The position numbers and the translations under genes are program-made. From NCBI RefSeq assembly GCF_022201045.2, contig NC_068562.1:3534001-3598000 (forward strand): a stretch of 64,000 nt of DNA, written 5' to 3'. Shown here piece after piece: positions 19,139 to 32,300 of this stretch. This stretch comes from Citrus sinensis (Eukaryota; Streptophyta; Magnoliopsida; Sapindales; Rutaceae). Under the pieces are notes generated by a model that made no database searches, was not told where the DNA came from, and saw only the letters and a program-made list of their open reading frames with translations. How positions within the stretch are numbered: position 1 is the first letter of the stretch; every line of letters starts with the position of its first letter.

Positions 19139-20544
19139 GGATAAACAATATCTCCCTTTGTTTGACACTAAATTGGATGATACACAGGTTTGATTTCTTC
19201 TATCTATATTGCTATCGATCATCAATGTGCACTTTTTTTTTCCCCGATTGCGCCGTGTTTCTTGGCCATAATTTCCCGTTTCACTTTTACCGTCTTTCTA
19301 AAAAGGCAGCAGCCCCCATCATCTTTTGCCCCGAAGGAATCATCTCTTCTCGGTTTTTCTGTGTGGGTTGCGAGTTGAAAATTAAAATTGACTACTAAAA
19401 GCACAAGTATGTATTATGTCAAGTGCTTTGATCCGTGGTGAATCATACACGTAAACTCTGTATCACTATTAATTCAGAAAGTGAAAATGTTTATTGCTTA
19501 ATGAAGGCCCAGAGAGTCCCATTTCTCTCGAGAAGTAAAGGAAACAAAACCATACAAGCAGATTCTGGATACGAGTCTAATGGTTTTGTACAATAAGTGA
19601 TTAATGTGTAAATTATTGACCTCTGTTGAGGCAGGGTTTAATTATAGGCATATTCTGGTATGAAAAATAATTAGCGACCTAAAGAAATTGTATGGTGATT
19701 AGCAGAGGTGAACCAGATTTTAGAGAAATCAATAATTTTCTTCTAGATGATTAAAAGATACGAATTACAATAATATTCATTGAAGCACCCACTTTCGCAG
19801 AAGTCAAATTAAGAACTTTCACGATATGAAATGAAAATAGCCTAACCCTTTTTCATATTGAACTTCAAAGTATAAAGATAATTCTTAAAAAGAGGTTTTC
19901 TTTTTTCTTTTTTTTTTTAATTTCCCTTTGTTTGGTCACTGACCATATCCAAACACCGATCTTGACATTCTAATATTACACGACAGCTGAATAAAAGCAT
20001 GACATCTGGCTTTCATGCTGAAATTACCATGAATAAATTAATGGATTGCGTTAATTTCAATATTTTAATAACTGAGTAGTTGAGTAATTAAAATTTCCAT
20101 GCAATGCTATAATAATATATTTCTATCAGTTCAATCTGGGCAGAGTATACCATAATGGACGGTGGATGACGTCATCATCGGACTCCCAAACCCAGACGTG
20201 CACTTTAAAAAAAATAAAAATGAACAGAAAAAGAAAGGAAAAAAAATGAAGCATTCAAAGTTACGATGCAAAAAATTTATATAATTAAACTCAGACAACT
20301 TAGTCATAGAAGCCTGCAGAAACAAGCAATTTTAAAAGTCTATTCATTTGCACCAACTGTCATCTAGAATAAAAGAATTTGATTCAATTTTTTTTTTAGG
20401 GAGTTGTTGAATGATTAAAAATCTCATTAAGTGGAGTTGGCTTTTGCCAAGCGAATTTTTAAAGGATTATTCTTCTATTTTTTTCATTAAAAAGAGTTAA
20501 AGATTAATTTAAGCTTAAAAATGAAAAAAGTAGTTTCACTATAC
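19139..20544. other. Intergenic, 1.4 kb
   Basis: The promoter side of the subtilase is at 19139-19400. The rest is AT-rich and I recognise no gene or repeat in it. Confidence 0.5.
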
Positions 20545-20558
20545 AAAATCATATTTAA

Positions 20559-20911
20559 TATAAACTAAAGTTGGTTGGTGTGAGTGATTCGACACTCTCA
20601 CTTCTTAAGAGCGATCAAGGGTTCAAGTTCCGCTCTCGTATAAAGTCACCACTTTGACCAGTACTTTACCTTTTATGGGCAGACCCGATGCGAGCGAAAA
20701 TTAGTCTGAATTGTGGTACGAACTTAAAAGCGTCTCACATAGTTAGGGTCCACTCAGGACCACCTCGTGGTTAAAAAAAATCATATTTAACATGCACTTT
20801 ACTTCTTATGGGCTGACCCGGTGCGAGCAAAAATTAGTCTGAATTGTGGTACGGACTTAAAAACGTCTCACATAATTATGATCCACTCAGGACCACTTCG
20901 TGATTAAAAAC
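20559..20911 (+). mobile_element. tRNA-derived SINE with a tandem 5'-truncated second copy
   Basis: The head at about 20570-20640 has a tRNA-like start (TTGGTTGGTGTGAGTG) and a Pol III B-box-like GGTTCAAGTTC at 20620-20630. The body continues with ATGGGCAGACCCGATGCGAG to a short A-run. AAAATCATATTTAA flanks it at 20545-20558 and 20777-20790 as target duplication. A second body (about 20791-20911) lacks the first 90 bp including the promoter boxes and is followed by a third copy of the flank (20912-20924). Confidence 0.8.
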
Positions 20912-20924
20912 AAATCATATTTAA

Positions 20925-21552
20925 CATGACAGAAAAATATGTATATTTTTTTCAAGATACGACCAATGTCAAATAGTGGGTTTTCTAATTTTTTTTTCTC
21001 TCTCTTTCTCTCTTCTCTAATGCATACACGTCAAAATTGAGTATTAAAATATTTGTTAACCCATCACATTATAAGTTGTTATTTTCCTTTCATTCACTCG
21101 AAATTCGAAAATAACTTTTTAAACCAAATCACGAACGACCCACCATCTCAATGCCATATGTATAACTTATATTTTGTTATTTAGGGAAAAGCGCCGTCTC
21201 AAGTCTCAACAAATGTGTTCGCTTGCTTCCTTAATCCTTATTAATTATTATTCTCTCTTCCTTTTTTTAATAATATAATATTAGGCTTTTTTGTTGTCGG
21301 ACACAAATCATTAAAAAAAAATATACAATTTACGAGATTTCTAAAACCAGAAAGAAAATAAAATAAAAATAAAAAGGTAATTTTGTAAATGGACAAAACC
21401 AAAAAACGACAAAAGAAAAAACAATGCAAGCGAAACTCATAATTTATCGATCTCTCTTCAGTTCTCTTCAACAGAACTCAAGTTAGTGTTCGAACTTCAA
21501 GTTCCAAACTTCTCTTCTTAAGTTCTGTCTCGCTCTCTTCGTCGATCCTGAC
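20925..21552. other. Promoter-side intergenic of the PLC gene
   Basis: AT-rich DNA, with a CT-rich stretch at 20997-21016. The likely transcription start and leader lie around 21450-21552 (CT-rich leader). No clear TATA box picked. Confidence 0.4.
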
Positions 21553-24500
21553 ATGAAGGCATGCAATTGCAAATCCGTTTTACAACTTTTTGTTAATTTT
21601 AGTTTTATGTGCAAACAGTTTTGACTGTTTCTGTTTGTGTGTTGCAGGGAACAACAAAATGCCCCATAAATCTCCAAATCCAACTTCTCCTAATCACAGT
21701 ATCTCTTTTTGCATGTTCCTCCAGTCTCAAGGTTCGTGTGTTTTGTTTATTTTTAGAAAAAGAAAAACCATCCTCGGATGATTCGATACAGCATACATTT
21801 GACATAACCGTAATTACTGTTTCTCCTTACTGATACAGATCGGAGAGACATGTTCCGGTTCTTCTAACAGTGCATGCGACGCCGGATTGACGTGTCAGAC
21901 TTGTCCTGTTAGTGGCAACACCAGACCCAGATGTGCCAGGATCCAACCCCTTAATCCCACTTCCAAGGTAGTTTTTGTTTTTTTTTGTTTTTTAATTATA
22001 ATTTTGCAAATTAAAATTTTCTTTTTTCGCTATAAAGTAAATATTGACATTGAGTTCTTGTTGTGTTCGTGCATGTGGGTTTGGTTTTGGTTAGGTGAAA
22101 GGATTGCCATTTAGCAAGTACTCATGGTTAACAACACACAATTCTTATTCTCTTCTGGGAGCCAGGCCTGCGATTGGACCGATTCTTGTATCTCCCAGGA
22201 ACCAGGAAGATACCGTCACCAATCAACTTAATGTAAGTAATACACTTGTTTTAGAAACAGGCATTTTGAAGTCACGCGTTGCGGGTTCCAGTGATAATTG
22301 TTTCATCTTGTCCTTTAATTGAAAATTAAGCATCCTTCTGACTTGATTCATTACATATTTCTCAATGCAGTCTGCTTCTGATATTGGTGTGCACTTTGCT
22401 TTTGAAATTTCATTTTAAGTTTTTCATGTTCAATGATTTTGTTCAAATCTATGCCTGATGGGTGTGAATTTCTATGTTTCTTGCTATGACCAATACGTAT
22501 GGATTTCTCTGTTTCTTAGTACACCATTTCCTTTCTAGAGAGATATTTTATCTAAGCTAGTGCATTTTAAATTACATTTAAGTAGAATGCAGGCTTGAGT
22601 GAGTTTTAGTTAATTTCTCTGATTTAGATTAAACTCAACTCGTCAGAAATCTTCTGCTTAGACACGTATTTTTTATGTAGAATGGAGTTAGAGGATTTAT
22701 GCTGGATATGTATGATTTCAACAATGACATTTGGCTATGTCACTCCACTGGTGGCCGATGTTTCAACTTCACAGCATTTGTAAGTACTTTACTTATGTTC
22801 CCTCAGTTCAATTGTGATTGATTGTACCTTCATTCGTATATACTTCAAAGTCGACTTCCTCATTTTAATATAATGATGAAACATTTTTAATTTCTCCCAG
22901 CAACCTGCAATTAACGTGCTGAGAGAGATCCAAACGTTTCTGCAAGCAAACCCATCTGAGATTGTCACCATATTTATCGAGGATTATGTGACATCCTCAC
23001 AAGGCCTCACAAAGGTTTTTAAAGCATCTGGTTTAAGCAATTACATGTTTCCTGTGTCAAAGATGCCCAAGAATGGCGGAGATTGGCCAATTGTGGATGA
23101 TATGGTTAAGCAGAATCAGCGTTTGGTGGTTTTCACCTCTAAATCTAGCAAGGAAGCGTCTGAGGGGATTGCCTACCAGTGGAGATATGTGGTAGAAAAT
23201 CAGTGTGAGTTTTATTTTCATAAACTATCAAATATCTGTTGACATATATGCACAGGAGGTAGCAAATGTAACCACTGATTTCCCATTGCAATCACTGATT
23301 TTTGACATTTTTGAGGCATTACAAAATGACTAAGCAGTACTAGAGCAGGCCTAAATGTTAGATGCATCTCTTACTTTACATCGTCTCATAATTATCATTT
23401 TGTTAATCTTTATCTGGCATATCCACGAGATTGAAGATTGTACTGACATCTGTACAGCTTTTTTTTCTTTAAAAAAAAAAAGGAAAAAAGGTAAATTTAC
23501 GAGAATTAATGAATTGCAGATGGAAATGAGGGGATGAATGATGGTTCATGCCAAAACAGGGCTGAATCTTCTCCTCTGAACACAAAAACAAGGTCACTGG
23601 TTCTCCAGAACTACTTTCCTACTAATCCCAATGCAACAGAAGCATGCTTGGACAATTCAGCTCCACTAACTAAGATGATGAACACTTGCTATGATGCGGC
23701 TGGTAAACGGTGGCCAAACTTCATTGCTGTTGATTTTTATCAGGTTCTCAGGCTGTTCTGAATTTTGTAGACCTTATTATTAGAATTTCTCTAGCCTAGA
23801 AAAAGAAAATAAAACATGAGAAAAAAAATGGATCAAAGATCTTTTAGTAAGTTATTTGAATTGTCATTGCAGAGGAGTGACGGCGGAGGAACACCAGAAG
23901 CCATTGATGAGGCGAATGGTCGTCTTACTTGTGGATGTGTCAATATAGCTTATTGCAAGGTTTGTTATTAAAACTATCTATTGAATTGTTATCATCTAAT
24001 CGACCTTGTTATGAATCATCACACCACCCTCCTAATTGCACAAGTCTGCAAATTTTGAGACCTGTTTAAAGAGTTTTTACATGCTGGTTGGCTGGTTACT
24101 ATTGTATCAAGCTGTCAACAAGATAGAGCTTCCAATTCCTAGTCAGGGATAGCCATTTACTTGTTATTGCATGCAATCTTCTCACATTGCTTTGGCATTA
24201 CATTAATATTGCCTTAACAAGATTAGTTTATTCTGTAGATAAATACAACAATCAATTGCTGGTATTGTTGGTGCATGAAAAAAAAAAAAAAAGAATTACA
24301 AATATTAATAACAACAGTTCAAAGTTCTCCTGTAGTTTTGACCAGGCTTCTCAAATATGTGCAGGCAAATGCCACCTTTGGTACATGTGACATTCCCCCA
24401 ATAGCCCCCCCTCCTCCTGCTGCTGCAGGAACGACAGAAGATTCCCCGCAAAATCCCTCACAAGATAATACCAACAGTGCTCATAGGAATGACAGACCTC

Positions 24501-24553
24501 TTTTATTATGGTTCGTTGGGACAATTTTGCCCATAGCTCTGGTATTATGGTGA
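21553..24553 (+). CDS. PI-PLC X-domain-containing protein, probably GPI-anchored
   Basis: Exons from the second on: 21648-21731, 21839-21967, 22095-22232, 22681-22779, 22901-23204, 23520-23743, 23873-23959 and 24365-24553, in frame. Exon 1 probably starts at the ATG at 21553 and ends at 21576 or 21591, since no in-frame ATG exists in exon 2. The total is about 425-430 residues. A hydrophobic signal segment ([16 protein letters not shown]) is followed by a Cys-rich stretch ([18 protein letters not shown]). The PI-PLC X domain has His of TTHNSYSL (about residue 94) and His of DIWLCHS (about 146). The end is [17 protein letters not shown] after a hydrophilic Pro/Ser spacer, which fits a GPI-attachment signal. 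It resembles Arabidopsis At5g67130-like proteins. This bacterial-type X-domain family lacks the Y and C2 domains of classical plant PLCs, so hydrolysis of phosphoinositides is not assured. Confidence 0.9.
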
Positions 24554-26652
24554 AATTCTTGAGAATTGCTTGGTTCTCTTTAGTTTTGATTTATGAACCA
24601 CACGTGTATATTGTTTTGGACTAAGTCAACGGTTCATTTGTATCTTCTTTTATATCATTGAGGCATGAGAGCCCTTTCACGGCCGTATAGATAACATTTT
24701 CAATCTTGAGCTAGCCTACTTATCAGAAATCTCCTGCTTTTCAGCCGAAAAAGTTCTTTTGTGACTCTAGTTACATCTTCATATGCTAGCATTCAACCTG
24801 AAAGTCATTGTTGATTAATCATGGATGAGATTGAAGAAGATGAACATCTGAATCTAGTAAAATAACAATAAGTTCACCTAGGCATAATGCCGGTCCATGA
24901 CTCTCCAAATATATTTAGCTGTGAGTGTGTAATCAAAGTATGAAAATAGCACATATTGAAAATGATTCCTGCTCCTTGAAGCCCCCCCTCAGAGATAGTG
25001 ATCCGCCCGTATAGTTAGATAGACCAGACGCTGGGAAAAGAAAGGCTCTCCTTCAAAAATAGCACATATTGAAAATAGCAATTTGGTCAATGCCACTCCA
25101 TGACTCTCCAAATATATGTAATCAATGTATGAAAATAGATAGCACACATTGAAAATGATTCCCGCTCCTTGAAGCCCCCCTCAGAGACAGTGATCGGCCC
25201 GTATGGTTAGATAGACCAGACGCTGGGAAAAGAAAGGCTCTCCTTCTGTCCATGCACATTCTCAGAAAAGACACTGGATCTTTTAAGGGAAACATTGGGG
25301 CCTCCTATTGTCACAGAGGTTAAGGGCCTCAGTTTCAATTAAGATCATATGCATGTGGTCTTAATTCAGAGGAATTCGGAGTTATAAGCATGAAGGCTGT
25401 CTGAATATCCCCCGTTTACTTTTCTATCCGCTTTTGCTATTGCCCTTGACCTTGAGCTGCCAGAAAAAATACAGTTGCTGAATAAACTTTTTTGAGGCAG
25501 CCCGTGTTCTAAAGCATAAAGGCTTGGACCATTTTTTTCTGTCGGGGGGCACTTTCAAATTTTACCAGAGAATGATAAATGGAGAAGATGAGCCCTGGCT
25601 TACACGGGATCGTGGCTTCGATGATTGAAGTAGGGTAGAATGTCACATCTTTCAACGTCAATGAGTGAAGTTTATGTCCTTGTGGCTTGTGACTACATCT
25701 TTAGTTGCTGGGTCCTCACTGTGAGTCTCTGATGCAGGACCCATCACCTGTTCATTACTATTATTTATTTGCATGTTGTTTTACTAATTGCACTTCTTAG
25801 GTTCTAACTTTGACATCAAGAGGGGTTATGAAATTTGTTTACAATTGCCAATCAGACTGAATTTTAAATGATTGCAAGTATAATGCATCTAAGAATCTGC
25901 ATGGCAAGGCTGACCGCTTTCTATAATTAATCAACTTCTAGTGGGGAACATCCAAACGTATCAATAGGGTAATTGTCTTGTAGCAAATGATAGAACCGAA
26001 ATGGTCCACTTAAACTTAGCAATAGGCTTAACCAGCTAACCATCATCAATGGAGAGGACCAAAGTTTTGGAGCAAGGAAACATCCCCAGTTATTTTATGT
26101 TTGGAGATTGGACTGCCGACTGATAAGCCATGTTGCGAAAGCAAGAAAGTTTTCGAAATGATCGACTCCCGCCAACTAAGCTTAAGCAGCACTTCTTACA
26201 AAACTGAATGAGTTTGACATGAAGTTTCATTAAACATGTTGGTTGCCTGTTGAATGTGATCAAATTGTAGTACTTCCACCTATATATCTTTATAGTAATA
26301 AATTGGCATTCTTAAAACACCAGGTGAAATATTCTGCTCGAAAGCAATTTAACACTGCAGAATAGGTCAATCTAACAAACACATTCAAAAACCTTTTATT
26401 TTGCAAACGATGGGACTCTGAATACACAGGATACCCAGCTTGTCTAAGAAAATACATTGATTGAGACCTCTGTATTGAATTGTTTGAGAAGATATATCAG
26501 GGGAGGCCATGGATGCCACAAATAATATAGAGCAGCAGATGTGAAAACCAGAGACATATATCATGTAATTGGCCTGTGTATTTACCAGCTTCTAAGTGGA
26601 GGGGCAGGCAATGCATAATGTTGGATCCACTTCAAAGGATGTTGGTAAGTTC
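24554..26652. other. Intergenic between convergent PLC and receptor-kinase genes
   Basis: Apart from the duplicated segment at 24894-25246 and the probable 3' UTRs on both sides, nothing recognisable. GGCCTC...AATTAAGA.C with its complement TCTTAATT nearby (25325-25372) makes a modest inverted repeat. Confidence 0.5.
24894..25246 (+). repeat. Direct repeat, two copies of about 155 bp
   Basis: Copies at 24894-25054 and 25097-25246 share TCCATGACTCTCCAAATATA, GAAAATGATTCC.GCTCCTTG and AGACCAGACGCTGGGAAAAG. They differ by small indels and substitutions and are separated by 42 bp. The 3' end (AGAAAGGCTCTCCTTC) is identical in both. Origin unknown. Confidence 0.88.
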
Positions 26653-29390
26653 TCAATGCTTTTCCTTTTGGAATTCTTGATGCTGCCATCTTGTCTCATT
26701 GGTGTGTACCCCAGTTTCATTTGTACTGTTATCACCTGACTCTGTCACCTGCTTTTCTATCAATTCATTCTTTGGACTGGCGCGATAACGATCCTGGAAG
26801 GAGTTGCTTGGCTAGAGCATCAAAGGGTGAAAAAGTTTATCAGTATAATTTGTAGCTATCAAGAAAAGATTTAATTGATGTTCCGTTTCATCTACTGTGG
26901 GGATTGTGATTCCAACCAATCGCATTAAGAAATCAGGAAAAAGAGAGAGGAAAAGGCCTGGAATTTCTTGAATTCAAACAACATAAATGCATTGGATACA
27001 GAAAGAAATGATAAAACTACCTATAGCATCCATCGTATTTAGCAACAAAATTGGGTTATTAGTAATGATCTCAATTCCTCTAAACAGCTAATTAATTATC
27101 TTTAAAAAATACACCACCCGTTTGGATGCTTCAAAATTTTGCAAAGGCTTTTAAAATAATTCTATATGATCTTGTAGATTGAAAGAAAGAAACATTGTGA
27201 TGCTACATATCATAACCTATTGATATGTCAAGTTCTACACAGGCTGAGGTTATTTTAAGTATGCTTTGCACATTCCTTACGTGAAGAAAATGCAGGAACA
27301 GACTTGAATCTAGCTTCTAAGAAGAATTAGGTTATATACCTCTTTGGATGGAGACTCTTGAGCTTCAAGCATATGGACAACATGACCCATTTTTGGCCTC
27401 TTCTGTGCATTTGGGTCCACACAACGTAAAGCTACAAGAAGAATCCGCTTCAACAACCTTGATGTAGGCTTTTCAGGTAACTTCGGATCGAGCACTCCCT
27501 CAGGATTCCTGTTAGTAACCATCTTTTTAAGCCACTCAATTAAGTTTACCTGCAAAATTCTCAACTATCATGGAAGAGCCAAAAACGAAGGAAGCAAACC
27601 TTGAGGATAATTCAAAAATGTCATCCTGAAAAAGGATGTATATATTAGTAATTAGTGCGAACCTCTTCAGGAGGCCTGCTATAATCAACTGGGATCCTTC
27701 CAGAAATTACTTCCATTATAAGAATTCCAAAACTATACACATCACTTCTTTCATTTAACATACCCGTACTTGCATATTCAGGAGCTACATAGCTGTAAGA
27801 GCAGATAGTTACCAGTTACCATCCCTTACTGCAGACACAAAACGAAACAATGACACGCACGAGAAAATGAAAAATAAAGACAGATATCCTACAGACCCAA
27901 ATGTTCCCATCACACGGGTTGTAATGTAGCTGCTCTCTGATCCAAGGAGCTTGGCAAGGCCAAAGTCTGAAACCTTGGGGTTCCAATGCTTATCAATTAA
28001 AATGTTGCTTGATTTTATATCACGGTGAACAACTTTGGGTTCAAGTCCCTCATGCAAATAACTCAATCTGCACGAACAGTTCAGTTAGGACCATAGAACA
28101 ATGACATAGATGAAAAGCGGGGGAAAGAAAATGAAATTTGAACTAAATTTAACTTTATTTTTCATAATACCCCTTTGCTGTCCCTAAGATAATATTCATT
28201 CGAATCTCCCATGTAAGAGGACTGCAAGGCCCTACATCCCCATGAAGCCATTGTTCCAAGTTTCCATTATTCACATACTCATATACAAGCATCCTGCGTC
28301 ATAAGAAATAAGTAATCATCAGAACATTCTTACATGTGTACAACTCTTGGAACAAAGCTTATCCACCTGAAATTTTTCTCAGCAGAGCCTTTAGTAACCA
28401 TAATCTGCAGAAACGTAAGACCAATATAGAGAGGTAAATAAGGTAAAAGTAGAGTACCTATGAGCTCCCTCAGCACAATAGCCAAGCAATCTCACTAAAT
28501 TCTTGTGTCGAACACGCCCAATTGCTTCCACTTCAACCTTAAACTCCCTTTCAGCTTGTCCCCTGTTACTTGGAAAACATTTTATTAAGCACTTAATCGA
28601 TAGAGCAAGTAAATCACACTCAAAATGACACACCACAAAATGAAAAAGATGATGACTTTTCAAAATAACACACTCCATTACCTACAAATCACTGCTCTTG
28701 CAAGAACAGTGATGATGATGATGATAAAGGTAGCAATAAACAAATGAAGTTGCAATGAAAGTACCTGTTATTGAGCAAGTTTTTGACAGCAACCTTAGAG
28801 TTATCCTCCAAAAGACCATAATAAACAATCCCATACCCGCCTTCACCAATCACCTTGTCATCAGAAAACCCATTTGTTGAAACTTCAAGCTCTCTCAAAG
28901 TATACCAATGACCCCACCCCAAATGGGACACTTCAGGAACCACAGCAGCCACCTGATCACCACTGCCGCCGCCGCTCCCATTCCCAGGATAACATATTCT
29001 ATTATCTTTACCAATATGAACGTGAATCTTGTTATACCCAGTTGGGCTCTCTTCTTCTAAAGGCAAAAGCAGCGCTTGCCTTTCTATCACAGACCCAGTG
29101 ACGGCCATGGGATCCGCCGGCTCTGGGTTCGAGGCTGGATGAATTCTGACTTCTGGAATGTCTTTAGAGATTACTGGTATTATTGCATGATGATTATTAT
29201 TATCATCATTAATTGCCGCGTCGTTTAAAGATGGTTTTTTGTGTTTGGTTTTGGAACGTTTTGTTTTTGAAGTGAACCAGAGTGAGATGATGAAGAGAAG
29301 CAGCACAAAGGCTGCCCCTACACAGACACCAACAACTACCCACAAACGTAGACCAAAGATTGAGGTTGGCTTTGAGAGTCGGTCACTCAT
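26653..29390 (-). CDS. Receptor-like serine/threonine kinase, At4g34500-like
   Basis: Seven exons on the minus strand (29390-28765, 28562-28458, 28293-28171, 28067-27897, 27792-27663, 27549-27340, 26793-26653) give 501 residues with consistent phase. There is a short extracellular end without a signal peptide or ectodomain, a membrane helix at about 15-39 ([20 protein letters not shown]), a basic stop-transfer, and a variable juxtamembrane region. [20 protein letters not shown] is the classic motif before the kinase. The kinase has [11 protein letters not shown] (182-192), Lys203 (AVKNLL), Asp301 in HRDIKSSNI and DFGLAKLLG. The terminal exon ([14 protein letters not shown]...) is short and polar. 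Intact HRD Arg marks an RD kinase. The family (TMK/PERK-like soluble-ectodomain RLKs) has largely unknown ligands. The distance between exons 6 and 7 is 546 bp. Confidence 0.92.
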
Positions 29391-32300
29391 CGATGCCTGG
29401 TGTTTTTGTGAATTGAATTGTGATGATCAAATTAAATAATTAATTAACAGAGACTGAGCAAAGAAGTAATTGTGACGGCATTTCTCTTTCTTTTCTTTTT
29501 CCCCTTTTTGAAAGAATCAACGTGGAATTGATATAGGCATGTTGCTGGGAGATAGAGTAAAGGATGCGAGAGAATGGCGAAGAGAATAGCAGCTGGCACT
29601 GGCACTGGCAATGGCATGATGAGACTCTATTTATTTAAGATCTTTCTTTGCCAATGTAATCGTTCCATTTAATAAAAAATTAAAACTAAAAATAAAATTG
29701 CGCGGGTAGCAGTTGAGTTTACTTTTGAGTCGGTGAACTTGGGAAACAACATCTCACTCACCCCCTTTTTTTGGACAAAATTACAGTTAAAGATAATAAT
29801 TTTCGTAGTCTATCAATGAGTCCGTTCTCTTTTTCATTTTTGTTCGATAAGAATCAATGGACCAAATATAAATTTTTTGCCTTGGATTTTTAACCTGAAT
29901 TTTCATTCTTGTTTTGATTTGGTTCTTTTAGCAACTATCATGATAATGGGAATCATTTAATGCCTTCTTAGTAAATATAAGACCTATTTCAATATAGAGA
30001 AAACGTAGGAGGTCCTAATTTTTTTAATTATAAATACTAAAATAATAATCTTCATCCCAAAAATACTTAACTAGTAATTTTAAAAAAATTAACTACCTTC
30101 ATATTATGATAATTAGAAAGGTACATGATTTGATCTACATCTATTAATAATTTAATATGACATTAAGATTATATAGAAGAGATTCACATTAAAAAAAAAA
30201 AAGTCTAAACCATATTCTTCAAAAATTTATAGTAATGAAGATTCACATCGTATTATCTCAAGTTATTGTCATCGTTAGTATTTTTAATTTTTTAATAAAA
30301 AAGTAACTAATACAAAATAATTGAAAACATGACTTAATAACCAAACTTATCATTTGAAGTCATTAACTCAAATTATTAAAAATAAAATTTATGCCATTCA
30401 ATGCATTTTTGTTAACATTAAATTTGTCTTGTATGAAAATGATTTATGTCGGTCATTACATATTTCTTAGCATTAATTTTATCTTTATAGAAAAGTGTTA
30501 CATAGCCTCAATCTAATGATTGCGAGTCAATCTTTTTGTTAAGTATATTTGCAAGTTGCATTGTGTAATTTGGTGTATTATATTATAAAATCCGACATTT
30601 AATAAATTTTCAGTTAAAGGACATAGTTTGTCCATTATCATAGAAGATGACCTTGACCTCTATAAAATGACCAAAGTACCCCATTATAACCCAAAAGTTT
30701 CCCTTGAGTGTATATGGATTTGAGAGGGAACTTAATTATTAGATTTCCTATAGTTTCCCAAGAAAGGAACAAGATTAGGTTAAAGACATAAAGAGAATAT
30801 CTTTGGAAATTTTTCTTCAACCTTGGATTCCACCAACCAGTGAGGGCCGACATAAGTATTGATAATTAAAAATTTTAATAAATAAATAATGAAAATAATA
30901 TAAACAAGTAGATAATAGAACATATTGTAATTAGAAGTGTTGGTACTTGGGATTCCATTTCCATATTTCCATTATCATATGATTAGGCGATGATACAAAT
31001 CCCATGAGTCCAAAATCTAACCACCCCACCGCTATTTTAAATACCACTTGCTTGACAACAACCCCAAGTACCATTAATGCTTGAAAGTTTCAACAACTGC
31101 CTTCAAATGTTGAAGAATCAATTTTGAATCCCAAAATAAGGAGAATATGTTAAAGGTTCTATAGCCAACTAATGCATATACGTCATATGTGATTAAATTT
31201 AATATAATCATAACTTATATAATAGTTTTTTTTTTTATAATAAATGTATATTTATATAACATCATTTTTTTATTATATAACTGATATAATATTTTATATG
31301 TATTTTAGAATGTTGCCAAAAGAAGATCCGCTGACATCACATGTACATATGAACAATCTCTATTTTTTAATTAAATATCGAAGTAATATATTGGCACCTG
31401 AAAAGAAAAAGAAAAAAAAATAAAGTAAGCGTCGAAGATAATGCTTAAATATTTATTCTTCAAGTGGTCCAATTTAGTTGTTGTCAATTAAATAGGTAGT
31501 TAGAGTGTTTTTTGACTTGAGAATTAATAATTTTCTCAATACTTAGTCTGCTATAACGTTAGTTGATTTATGAAGTTTTTGATTCAATTCTATCCAATTG
31601 AAATTGGCACCAAACTTGAAATAACAATAATTTTTAATTAATTACTGAATCTAAATTTGGGAGATAAAATGCAGGGCATCTATTCAAATTTGGCTTATTT
31701 GAAGGAGGATTTTTAAAATATGTCAAAGGTAATACAATTAATTAATCCATATATGACATGTGTAATTGAATTTAATATAATTACCACTTATATGATGATT
31801 TTTCAAAATAAGTGTATATATATTATAACATCATTTTCTTTGTGTACGATTGACGTAATATCTCTGATGTATTATAGAGTTTTTCTATATAGAGACATTG
31901 TTCACTTATATAATAAACCATTAATCTTTAATCTTTATCGACATCTTAGTCAAATTCTTATTATGGAATCTTTAATTTGGCTGTCTATAGAACAAAATAA
32001 ACTTGATAATTAATTACATAGAATTCTACATTGTGAAACCAATATATTGATTAATGAGTGAGTTTAAACTGTAAATTAATATAATAAATTCAACAAAATA
32101 AGAATAGGTAGAAATATTTTGAACTTTAGATAATTTATTTTCATATGCAATATTCTTAAATATATTTTCATACTTTGAAGATGTTTGTGTTGAATCCTTA
32201 ATTCAATGTCGGGCTTACATATGAATAATTACGTGTTACAAACTATCATATAAAGTTAAACCCACTTAAAAGTGATCTATTAATGTTTTCGATAATTTGT

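Noticed and set aside
20571-20640. Possible functional tRNA gene
   Set aside because: Only a tRNA-like head with a degenerate B box. No cloverleaf with acceptor stem and anticodon could be drawn, and the body and target duplication show it is a SINE.
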